Assembly (NCBI RefSeq): GCF_000422565.1
Contig: NZ_AUMA01000003.1
Coordinates: 329,461 to 393,460 of the forward strand
Direction of reading: 5' to 3'
Origin: Desulfovibrio aminophilus DSM 12254
Lineage (GTDB): Bacteria; Desulfobacterota; Desulfovibrionia; Desulfovibrionales; Desulfovibrionaceae
DNA: 64,000 bases
The translations under genes and the position numbers were made by a program. Positions 56,914 through 64,000 of the stretch are shown here, in pieces; position 1 is the first letter of the stretch; each line of letters opens with the position of its first letter. The notes beneath the pieces are model-generated. The model was not told where the DNA came from and searched no databases. It saw nothing but the letters and a program-made list of their open reading frames with translations.

Positions 56914-58590
56914 ATGAAGGAACTGTTCAGACGCCTTTTCCTTTCGCGCCGATTGGCCTGGGAGATCCTCACCGCCTCCCTGTTCGTCAACGTCCTGTCC
57001 CTGGCCTCGCCCATCTTCGTCATCCAGGTTCTGAACCGTTATATGGGCTACGGCTTTGACGGCACCCTCATCACCCTGACCACCGGGACGCTCCTTGCCG
57101 CCGGCTTGGGGTTCGCCTTCGCCTCGGTGCGCACGCGGCTGGCCTCGGCCGTAAGCGTGGCTCCCGACCGCGAACTGGCCTCGGCCCTGCTGTCCGCGTT
57201 GACCCAGGTGCGCCTCTCGGCTCTGAACCGCATTCCACGCGTCCGGCTCCAGGAGATGGTCGATGGGCTCCAAACCATCCAGACCGCGTACAGCGCCCCG
57301 CAACTCACGGCCATCCTTGATTTGCCGTTCGTGCTCATCTTCATTCTGGCCGTGTTCCTCCTGAGCCCGCTCCTGGCCTTGCTGACCATCCTGGCCACGG
57401 CTGCCGCGCTGATCGGCGGCTGGATGAACGTCACGGCCGGACGTTCGGCCTTCCGGGAGATGCGCTCCTCCACCGCGGCCCACCGCGACCTGGTGTCTTC
57501 CGTGCTCTCCGGCGGAGACACCCTGCGCGCGTTCATGGGCGAATTCTTCGTGCGGCGGCTCTGGAACCGACACACGGAGGCCATCCTTTCCCTGCAACGG
57601 AAGCTCGCCGCCCAGCGCGGCCTGGGGCAGGCGCTCATAGGCGGCGCGGCCATGCTGCTGCGCGTGCTTGTCTACGCGGTGGGCGCGGTGCAGGCCGTGC
57701 GCGGTGATCTGTCGGTGGGCGGGCTCATCGGCGTGAGCATCCTTTCGGCCAAGGTCGTTCAGCTGGCCTCGGGTTTCATGCAGGCATCCTTCCTGCTGGA
57801 CAAGGCCGGGGAAAGCCTGCGCATGATCGAGGAGTTCCAGCGCCTGCCGCGCGAATCCCTTTCGGGAACCGCCCTGAAGTCCTTTACCGGACGGATCGAA
57901 CTGCGCGACGTGACCTTCGGTTATCCCAACGCCAGCGGCCCGCTTTTCGAATCACTCAACCTGACGCTGACTCCCGGGGACATCCTGGTGGTTCATGGGT
58001 TCAACGGATCGGGCAAGAGCACCTTGACCCGTCTGCTGGTGGGACTCCTGGACCCGCTGCGCGGCCAGATCCTCGTCGACGGAGTGGAATTGCGCCAGCT
58101 CGCCCTGGAATGGTGGCGCAAACAAGTTCTCTACCTGCCCCAGGATCCTACCTTCCTGAGCGGTAGCTTCCGCGAGAATATCCTCCTGAATATGCCGGAA
58201 GCCTCCAATGAGCGGCTCAACGAGGTCGTGCGACTGGCAGGACTACGCCGACACCTGGATATGAGCCCCGACGGGCTCGACGCGATCATTCTGGAGGCCG
58301 GGCGAGATCTCCCGGCGGGCATACGCAAGCGCTTGGCCTTGGCCCGCGCCCTGGTTCCGGCCGGGCGGCTGGCTGTGTTCGATGAGCCCACCGAAGGCCT
58401 GGACGCCGAAGGCGTGGCTGCGGTCCACGGCGTCCTCGGACGCCTGGCCAAGGCGGGAATGTCCATCGTCGTCGTCACGCGCGACCCGCAGATACTTCGG
58501 GTCGCCGCACAAGTGCTCGATCTCTCGGATAAGCCCGTGCCCAGCGTGGTCCGCACGGCAAGGGCCGGGCAGCGGGAGGCGGCGTCATGA
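56914..58590 (+). CDS. Type I secretion ABC transporter (PrtD-like) with altered nucleotide-binding motifs
   Basis: 558 residues, membrane domain plus ATPase, no C39 peptidase. Walker A reads GFNGSGKST and Walker B AVFDEPTEGLD, both usable, but the signature loop that should be LSGGQ reads LPAGIRKRLALARAL and the H-loop histidine is missing (VVTRDPQIL instead of a THR/D form). It could still work as a homodimer with altered chemistry, or be specialised. It lies 48 bases after the TolC-like gene and overlaps the fusion-protein gene in ATGA. Confidence 0.88.
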   Translation: MKELFRRLFLSRRLAWEILTASLFVNVLSLASPIFVIQVLNRYMGYGFDGTLITLTTGTLLAAGLGFAFASVRTRLASAVSVAPDRELASALLSALTQVRLSALNRIPRVRLQEMVDGLQTIQTAYSAPQLTAILDLPFVLIFILAVFLLSPLLALLTILATAAALIGGWMNVTAGRSAFREMRSSTAAHRDLVSSVLSGGDTLRAFMGEFFVRRLWNRHTEAILSLQRKLAAQRGLGQALIGGAAMLLRVLVYAVGAVQAVRGDLSVGGLIGVSILSAKVVQLASGFMQASFLLDKAGESLRMIEEFQRLPRESLSGTALKSFTGRIELRDVTFGYPNASGPLFESLNLTLTPGDILVVHGFNGSGKSTLTRLLVGLLDPLRGQILVDGVELRQLALEWWRKQVLYLPQDPTFLSGSFRENILLNMPEASNERLNEVVRLAGLRRHLDMSPDGLDAIILEAGRDLPAGIRKRLALARALVPAGRLAVFDEPTEGLDAEGVAAVHGVLGRLAKAGMSIVVVTRDPQILRVAAQVLDLSDKPVPSVVRTARAGQREAAS

Positions 58591-59903
58591 AATTCGCGGA
58601 CCTGTTCAGCCCGGTGATCGATCCCGGAGACGACACGGTTCTGGTCTCGCGGGCCACGCGTTCCTTCTTCTACCTGTGCGGGGCGGGCTGCCTGCTGCTT
58701 TTCTTCTGGAGCCTCGTGGGCAGGCTGGACATCGTGAGCGAAGCTCAGGGGGAAGTCATTCCTCGCTCAAAAGTCAAGCGTATTCAGCACCTTGAAGGCG
58801 GCATCATCCGCGAGCTTTTGGTCCGCGAGGGCGACACTGTGACCGAAAACCAGCCCTTAGTGGAGCTGGTCACCACCTCCAGCGAGACGAACGTGGAGGA
58901 ATTGCAGGTCCGAACCAACTCCCTGAGGGTGGAGATCGCCCGGCTGGAGGCCGAGGAGCAGGGGAAGGCCGAGCCCGACTATCCCGAGGAAATCCGGCGG
59001 GAGTCCCCGGAAGTGGTCAACCAGTCCCAGGAGCATTTCCGCTCTCGGCGTAAACGCCTGGAAAGCGAATTGACCGGGCAGGACGAAAAGATCCGCCAGC
59101 GCGAGAAGGACGTGGAGGAGATCACGGCCCGGTTGCGTAATTCACGCCACAGCCTGGAACTGCTGCGCCAGCAGATCGCCATCAGCGCCTCGTTGCTCAA
59201 GGACCAGCTCACCTCGAAATACAAACACCTCAGTTTTTTGCAGGAAGAATCCAACCTCGTGAGCCGCATCGAGGAAGACACGGCCGCGCTGGACCGCTCC
59301 AATTCGGCCCTGGCCGCCGCGCGGAGTGAACGGGAACGCATCCTGAACGCCTATCACGAGGAAGTGCAGGGAGCCCTGCGCAAGGCCCAGACCGACCTTC
59401 TGGAGTTCAGCCAGCGGCTGCGCAAGTATACGGACGAGCTGACACGCACGGTGATCCGCTCACCCGTGGCGGGTGTGGTCAAGGCGCTTTACGTGGTCAA
59501 TGTGGGCGAGATCATCAAGCCGGGCATGACCATCATGGACATCGTTCCCGCCGGGGACACGCTCATCATCGAGGCGCATCTGCCCATCGCGGACATCGGC
59601 TATGTCCAGCCGGGACAGCGGGCGGTGATCAAACTGGCCTCCCGCGACGCCCGGCGCTTCGGCTTCCTGGAGGGCAAGGTGACCCAGGTGAGCCCGGACG
59701 CCATCAGTATGCCCAGCGGAGCGACCTACTACCGCGTGTTGGTGGAAACCGAACGCGATCATTTTTCCAGCGGGTCGGATCGCTACCAACTTTATCCGGG
59801 CATGCGCGTGGTGGCGGGAATCCACATCGGTTCCCGCAGCGTGCTCGGCTACATCCTTGATCCTTTCCTGGACACCATGAGCCAAGGCCTTCAGGAACGC
59901 TGA
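58587..59903 (+). CDS. HlyD family periplasmic adaptor subunit (type I secretion)
   Basis: 438 residues. One N-terminal membrane segment (FFYLCGAGCLLLFFWSLVG), a long coiled coil (about 110-290) and flanking biotinyl-lipoyl-like beta halves (EGGIIRELLVREGD and VIRSPVAGVVKALYVVNVGE) identify a membrane fusion protein. It bridges the ABC transporter and TolC-like channel. No RTX-type substrate gene is beside it. Confidence 0.94.
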   Translation: MKFADLFSPVIDPGDDTVLVSRATRSFFYLCGAGCLLLFFWSLVGRLDIVSEAQGEVIPRSKVKRIQHLEGGIIRELLVREGDTVTENQPLVELVTTSSETNVEELQVRTNSLRVEIARLEAEEQGKAEPDYPEEIRRESPEVVNQSQEHFRSRRKRLESELTGQDEKIRQREKDVEEITARLRNSRHSLELLRQQIAISASLLKDQLTSKYKHLSFLQEESNLVSRIEEDTAALDRSNSALAAARSERERILNAYHEEVQGALRKAQTDLLEFSQRLRKYTDELTRTVIRSPVAGVVKALYVVNVGEIIKPGMTIMDIVPAGDTLIIEAHLPIADIGYVQPGQRAVIKLASRDARRFGFLEGKVTQVSPDAISMPSGATYYRVLVETERDHFSSGSDRYQLYPGMRVVAGIHIGSRSVLGYILDPFLDTMSQGLQER

Positions 59904-60293
59904 CCACTCCCCACGACATCCCTCCGGCGCGATGAGCGGCCGGACTCGCCGCATCAGTCCGTTTCTTCAGAAAAAATGGAACAACGATTCATCACGCTGG
60001 GATAGTTCTATTTTTTCGTCAGTGAGCGAACGCTTTGCCTCTTTTATAAAAAAGCCGTCTGACATAATATTGAATCTAGAAATTGACTAGATAAAATCTA
60101 TATATTGAAATTCAATACTAAAATTTTTATTCCCATCCAGAAACAAAACGGGGTTTTTGGCCTCCGGAAGACCTGGGATGCGGGCGGCACAGACCATCGA
60201 ATTGGTTCCATGCAGTGCCCGCATTGACACCCGCTCCCTAGGCGTTACCTGAACCATGCTGCCGCACACGACTCGACAGCCGGGAGGATTCTC
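59904..60293 (+). other. AT-rich intergenic region with inverted repeats
   Basis: A 390-base gap between the secretion operon and msrAB, with no gene seen. Its middle part (about 59970-60135) is far more AT-rich than the rest of the window. It holds ATCTAG-7-CTAGAT at 60074-60092 and the odd palindrome ATTGAA-A-TTCAAT at 60104-60116, both possible operators. A weak bulged hairpin near 59931-59954 may end the secretion operon. Confidence 0.6.
60070..60097 (+). promoter_or_regulatory. Candidate sigma-70 promoter upstream of msrAB
   Basis: TTGAAT, 16 bases, TAAAAT. It overlaps the inverted repeat at 60074-60092, as a regulated promoter might, and would leave a leader of about 190 bases before msrAB. 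Inference from pattern only. Confidence 0.3.
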
Positions 60294-61295
60294 ATGACGC
60301 TGAAACGCAAGGCCACCTTCGCCGGAGGGTGCTTCTGGTGCATCGAGGCGGATTTTCTCAAACTTCCCGGAGTGCTCTCAGTGACGTCCGGGTACGTCGG
60401 AGGGGCGGCCGAGGAGGCCCGATACGAGTTGGTGGCCACCGGCCGCACCGGGCATGTGGAGGCCGTGCAACTGGTCTACGACCCCGGACAAATCTCATAC
60501 AACGAGCTTCTGGACTGGTTCTGGCGGCACATCGATCCCACGGATGGCGAAGGGCAGTTCGTGGATCGCGGCCCCCAGTACGCTCCCGTGATTTTCCATC
60601 ATGACGTGGAGCAGCGGCGGCTGGCGGAGGCCTCGCTCGAACGTCTGGAGAAAACGGGTCGGTTCCGCGTCCCGATCCGGGTGGACATCCGGCCGTACAC
60701 GGGATTTTACCCGGCCGAGGACGGACACCAGAAGTACTGCCGACGTCGACCGGCCCACTATGCCCAGTATCGGGCCGGATCAGGTCGGGACAGCTTTCTG
60801 GAGGAGGTCTGGGGTGCGGAGGCATCACCCGTGGCGCCACCGGCCGCGGGCGAAGGCGATTCGCCTTCGGAGAAGGAGTTACGCGCCCGGCTGACGCCCT
60901 TGCAATATCACGTGACCAGGGAGAGCGGCACTGAGCCGCCCTTCGCCAACGAACACTGGGACCGCAAGGAACCGGGGATATACGTGGACGTGCTTTCCGG
61001 AGATCCGCTCTTCGCCTCGCGGGACAAGTACGACTCCGGCACGGGCTGGCCCAGCTTCAGTCGCCCCTTGGAGCCGGAGAGCATCGGCACCCACCGGGAC
61101 GAGTCGCTCTTCCCCCCGCGCACCGAGGTGCTGGCGCGGCGCTCCGGCAACCATCTCGGGCATGTATTCCCGGACGGCCCGCCGCCCATGGGCATGCGCT
61201 ACTGCATGAACTCGGCGGCCCTGCGGTTCGTGCCCGCCCGGGACTTGGAGCGCGAAGGCTACGGCGCGTATCGTTCCCTGTTCGAACCTGACTAG
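60294..61295 (+). CDS. msrAB: Bifunctional methionine sulfoxide reductase MsrA-MsrB
   Basis: 333 residues. The N-terminal MsrA domain has the catalytic GGCFWC; the C-terminal MsrB domain has GTGWPSF and the catalytic cysteine in [11 protein letters not shown]. The fusion repairs both stereoisomers of oxidised methionine. The MsrB zinc CxxC before the PLF block is replaced (VLSGDPLF), so it is a zinc-free form. The ribosome site GGAGG is good. Its stop shares a ctag with the convergent EF-hand gene. Confidence 0.96.
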   Translation: MTLKRKATFAGGCFWCIEADFLKLPGVLSVTSGYVGGAAEEARYELVATGRTGHVEAVQLVYDPGQISYNELLDWFWRHIDPTDGEGQFVDRGPQYAPVIFHHDVEQRRLAEASLERLEKTGRFRVPIRVDIRPYTGFYPAEDGHQKYCRRRPAHYAQYRAGSGRDSFLEEVWGAEASPVAPPAAGEGDSPSEKELRARLTPLQYHVTRESGTEPPFANEHWDRKEPGIYVDVLSGDPLFASRDKYDSGTGWPSFSRPLEPESIGTHRDESLFPPRTEVLARRSGNHLGHVFPDGPPPMGMRYCMNSAALRFVPARDLEREGYGAYRSLFEPD

Positions 61296-62131
61296 ACTCC
61301 TTGCTTGATGAGATAGGAGAGCAGATCCGTGCTGCTCGCCGAACTCGAAGCCGAGGAGAAACTCTTCAACAGGCTTTCGTTGCTCTGGACGAGCTTCTTC
61401 AATTCTTCGGCGTTGAGCTTGCCGTCGCCGTCCGTGTCGAGCTTGGCGAATGCCTCGGAGGTGAGCTTGGTTTCACTGCGCGTGAGCTTGCCGTCCTTGT
61501 CCCGATCGTTTTTGTCGATGTAATTGCCGATCACCTTGGACGTGCTGCTCGAATCGCTGGATGTGCTCGAATTCGTGATGGAATCGAGCAGTTGCCGGCT
61601 CCCTTTCAGGAACGTGGTCAATTCCTCGGCGCTGATGACGCCGTCCTTGTTCGTGTCGATCCTCGTGAACGATTCATTGGCCATCTTGGTTTCGCTGCGT
61701 GAGAGGACGCCGTCGCTGTTCTTGTCGTTCTTTTTAATGTATTCGGTCGCGGCCTTGGCCAGGTCCGTGGAACCGACATCGCTGCTGTTGTCCATGAGTT
61801 CGTTGAGGATATTGCTCGTCTTGGACAACGACTTGTAGTTTTTGACATAGGTCTGGATGGCCTTGCCGTTCTTGCTCAGGTAGGTGCGCATCTCGTCTCG
61901 ATCAACGGCGTTGTCGCCGTTGGCGTCCAGTTTTTGAAACGCCTCATCGGAAATGGTCACTTCGTCCTTGGTCAGAACGTTGTCTCGATTCTTGTCATTG
62001 TCCTGGATGCATTTGCGCGCGGCCACCTGGGCTCCGGCGGCGGACGTTTCCGAGGTCTGCGAATTGTCGCTGCTGCCGGTCATGAGACCGGGCATGTAGC
62101 GGGCGATCATGGCGCTGGTCACACGATACAT
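61292..62131 (-). CDS. Protein with six EF-hand calcium-binding loops
   Basis: 279 residues. Six 12-residue EF-hand loops in three pairs: [60 protein letters not shown] and [12 protein letters not shown]. Spacers between pairs are long and serine-rich. No signal peptide is evident. The start has AAAGGAG seven bases upstream. Function unknown; calcium buffering, sensing or a secreted role are possible. Six loops in an internally repeated pattern suggest duplication of a two-loop unit. Confidence 0.87.
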   Translation of the reverse strand: MYRVTSAMIARYMPGLMTGSSDNSQTSETSAAGAQVAARKCIQDNDKNRDNVLTKDEVTISDEAFQKLDANGDNAVDRDEMRTYLSKNGKAIQTYVKNYKSLSKTSNILNELMDNSSDVGSTDLAKAATEYIKKNDKNSDGVLSRSETKMANESFTRIDTNKDGVISAEELTTFLKGSRQLLDSITNSSTSSDSSSTSKVIGNYIDKNDRDKDGKLTRSETKLTSEAFAKLDTDGDGKLNAEELKKLVQSNESLLKSFSSASSSASSTDLLSYLIKQGV

Positions 62132-62299
62132 GATATTTCTCCTTTCGGCGGGATGGCCCCCGCCGTTTGTGCGGCGTCGTTCCGGGGAGGAATGTTTTTC
62201 CTCCTCGGGGCACGGAGCAAGAATCGTGCAGCCACGCGGTGGAATGGGCGACACAAGGTGAAAAATCACTTGAAGCCAATGCCTCGGCCGGTTTGAAAC

Positions 62300-62323
62300 G
62301 AAAAAGGCCCCGCATGGGGCCTT
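62300..62323 (-). terminator. Terminator on the minus strand downstream of the tRNA-Ser fragment
   Basis: AAGGCCCC-ATGC-GGGGCCTT followed by TTTCG when read on the minus strand. It sits where a terminator for a minus-strand tRNA ending at 62354 would be. Confidence 0.75.
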
Positions 62324-62353
62324 GCCGTCCTGCTCGGACAGGATGATTCGATA

Positions 62354-62373
62354 TGGCGGAGAGGGTGGGATTC
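62354..62373 (-). pseudogene. 3' fragment of a tRNA-Ser gene (probable attachment site)
   Basis: Read on the minus strand, GAATCCCACCCTCTCCGCCA is the end of the T loop, the 3' T stem, the 3' acceptor strand and CCA of a serine tRNA. The sequence that should precede it is absent, so the rest of the tRNA is missing. The terminator beyond it is intact. This is what the far end of an element integrated into a tRNA gene looks like. Confidence 0.7.
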
Positions 62374-62969
62374 CGGGTTTGCGCTTGTAACTTGCTGTTA
62401 TTCCTAAACTTGCCTCTCCAGCCTGGAAGCTTTGGTGTACCAGTTTAGGGGACCAGGATCAGCCCCATCCCCTGGCCTGCATGTGACGGAAACACGGGCG
62501 GGGGTCAAGCCCTTGTTTTCAAGTTCCTGTCTGGGACGTGGGTTCGAGTTCCACGAGTTTTGCCGTCGAAATGTGAGCGGGCAATATCGACCTCTTTTTC
62601 TCCCACAGTTACCCCGTGCCGGGGGGCCGTGCCCTGTGTGGTTGTGCCGTGGCGTCCTGTAGGTGTGCCTTGTGACGATGCACCATGCCTGCAACCTCGG
62701 GGCGAAGTCAAGCAATCCTCCGCGCACTGCATGATGCCGAGGCGCTGACACCACAGAAGCGCCCTGTACTGCGTATCATGCCGTGCGTCCTGCTGTGCTG
62801 GACAGGACAAGCAAAGTCCTTCAGTTCTCCTGGGCTTGGGTGGTGTCCGGTCTCCGCGTTCGGGACGCGGCGCTCTCTCCCACGTCTCGATGCGAGAGGC
62901 TTGACCACTGAGCTTGATATTTGCAGCCTGGGCAGGCAGGGGATTAAGTCAAATCCTTCTCATGGAGAA
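62374..62969. other. Gene-poor stretch next to the tRNA fragment, lower GC
   Basis: About 600 bases with no convincing gene; short frames on both strands lack family features. It contains a T-arm-like hairpin at 62538-62554 (GTGGG-TTCGAGT-TCCAC) without a following CCA. Base composition is lower in GC than the region to the left. Likely remnant or boundary sequence of the integrated segment. Confidence 0.5.
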
Positions 62970-63851
62970 ATGACATTGGCATCCAATTCCTGGGCAGCGT
63001 TGGCCAAGCTTGTCCTAGCTATGCTTATCTGGGCGAGTTCGTTCGTCGCCTTGAAGTACGCCCTTAAGGGGTTTCACCCCATGGCTGTGGTCTTTGGACG
63101 CATGGTCGTGGCCGGTTTGTGTTTCCTGCCCCTACTCAAGGGTTGGCGTGGGAACGTGCGTTACTTGCCCGGCGACTGGAAATGGTTGTTCCTTATGGCC
63201 CTGCTCCAGCCATGTATCTGCTTCGTATGCGAGACCTTGGCGCTGACTTATACTTCCGCCTCCCAGGCTGGCATGATCTTTTCCACACAGCCCCTCATGG
63301 TCGCAGGTGCGGCAGTATTACTGCTCAAGGAAAAGATCACCTCACGAGCTGCCTTTGGCTTCGCCTTGGCCATCGCTGGAGCGATCTGGCTGTCTCTTGC
63401 GGGAGCAGCTACCGAATCGGCCCCGGCCCCAGCCTTTGGCAACTTGTTAGAGTTCCTCGCAGTGGCCTCGGTGGCAGGATATACGGTCCTTTTCAAGCGT
63501 CTCTGTCTCCGCTACCCCCCGCTCGTTTTGACCGCCATGCAAGCCTATATCGGCATCGCTTTCTTCCTGCCCCTGGCCATCGCCTTTCCTTCCACCGTTA
63601 GCCCGGATGTCCCTCTGATGACCCCGGCCTTAGCCATCATCTACCTCGGTGTTTTTGTCACCCTTGTCGGGTACAGCCTCTATAACATGGCTGTCAGCCG
63701 CATCCCAGCAAGCAGGGCTGCCGCCTTCACCAACCTCATCCCTGTGTTTGCCGTCCTCATGGGGCAGTTCGTACTTGGCGAAACCCTCACCCCAACACAG
63801 TATCTTGCCGCCGCCCTGACCTTAAGCGGTGTCATCCTCAGCCAAACATGA
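62970..63851 (+). CDS. EamA/DMT family transporter
   Basis: 293 residues with about ten hydrophobic segments in two EamA repeats: the first starts LVLAMLIWASSFVALKYAL and has the FSTQPLMVA block, the second ends with NLIPVFAVLMGQFVLGETL. Relatives export amino acids or other metabolites. Codon use and GC are lower than in the rest of the window, consistent with transfer. The ATG has GGAG close by; a TTG two codons later is possible. Confidence 0.88.
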   Translation: MTLASNSWAALAKLVLAMLIWASSFVALKYALKGFHPMAVVFGRMVVAGLCFLPLLKGWRGNVRYLPGDWKWLFLMALLQPCICFVCETLALTYTSASQAGMIFSTQPLMVAGAAVLLLKEKITSRAAFGFALAIAGAIWLSLAGAATESAPAPAFGNLLEFLAVASVAGYTVLFKRLCLRYPPLVLTAMQAYIGIAFFLPLAIAFPSTVSPDVPLMTPALAIIYLGVFVTLVGYSLYNMAVSRIPASRAAAFTNLIPVFAVLMGQFVLGETLTPTQYLAAALTLSGVILSQT

Positions 63852-64000
63852 CCTGCCAATTCCCTTTGTCAGTAGGTCACGTTCAAGCTGCGCAACCCAA
63901 GGAGCATCGCGTCCTTCATGCCACCTGCTAAGCTTGCACGGTTGGCTAGTCTCCATGCCAAGGGCGCACCATGGCCATCGCTTGACAACACACAAACGAT
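63852..64000. other. Window end without recognisable feature
   Basis: No gene, RNA or repeat is evident in the last 149 bases. Confidence 0.5.

Noticed and set aside
62404..62754. A 116-residue minus-strand gene near the tRNA fragment
   Set aside because: Composition and content resemble translated tRNA-like and intergenic sequence; no ribosome site or family features.
62850..62925. A degenerate tRNA on the minus strand
   Set aside because: It has a D-arm-like AGCTCAGTGGT, but the acceptor strands do not pair, no proper anticodon arm forms and the T-loop sequence is not canonical.

Overview
The window looks like chromosome from a high-GC, sulfate-reducing member of the Desulfovibrionaceae. 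The evidence is a large heterodisulfide-reductase-type (Hdr) iron-sulfur flavoprotein locus, a modular [FeFe] hydrogenase, adjacent CCG-domain (HdrD/TmcB/DsrK-like) proteins, a selenocysteine tRNA, and ordinary deltaproteobacterial housekeeping operons. Species cannot be fixed from the sequence alone.

Layout. 0-2.1 kb: 3' end of uvrC, a convergent ubiX/UPF0173 pair, tRNA-Arg(CCG) and its terminator. 2.1-5.5 kb (minus strand): a hybrid sensor kinase and an NtrC-type sigma-54 activator. 5.7-18.5 kb: one long plus-strand locus (hdrA, mvhD-like, frhB/fdhB-like, a 1155-residue tandem HdrA with an embedded receiver-like domain, hdrC, hdrB, a tandem universal stress protein, a stand-alone receiver, and two HdrC-HdrB fusion proteins). 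18.7-24.2 kb: GapN-like aldehyde dehydrogenase, a NuoF-cluster/GltD fusion and an [FeFe] hydrogenase. 24.4-32.7 kb: UbiD-type decarboxylase, a Tat lipoprotein M48 protease, an orphan Hpt protein, a 4-hydroxyphenylpyruvate-dioxygenase-like protein and a 910-residue orphan. 32.8-36.6 kb: a NitT/TauT-type ABC transporter, phoH and ybeY. 36.7-40.8 kb: argF-argG-argH and a small unknown gene, then selC (tRNA-Sec) on the minus strand. 41-48 kb: ftsH-folP-cdaA-cdaR-glmM-galU. 48-53 kb: priA, a Skp/OmpH-like protein, an SH3-repeat protein and a small zinc-ribbon protein. 53-60 kb: a CHASE2 adenylate cyclase divergent from a type I secretion operon. 60.3-62.1 kb: msrAB fusion and a six-EF-hand protein. 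62.3-64 kb: a tRNA-Ser 3' fragment marking the edge of a lower-GC, probably integrated segment that carries an EamA transporter.

Most notable reading. The gene at 15822-17117 is interrupted by an in-frame TGA at exactly the position where its adjacent paralogue has a CCG-domain cysteine. A hairpin with a GGUCC loop follows at a SECIS-like distance, and selC lies 24 kb away in the same window. I therefore annotate it as one selenocysteine-containing HdrD-like protein, not two fragments. The Hdr locus also embeds two-component signalling parts: a receiver-like domain inside a tandem HdrA, a free receiver, a Usp protein and a divergent sigma-54 two-component pair. This suggests an electron-bifurcating Hdr complex whose expression, and possibly activity, is under phosphorelay control. 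How the parts work together is inference: the MvhD-like and FrhB/FdhB-like subunits would feed electrons into HdrA, the HdrBC and HdrD-like proteins would reduce a disulfide or pass electrons to a membrane complex, and the neighbouring [FeFe] hydrogenase/GltD module would link hydrogen, ferredoxin and NAD(P)H pools.
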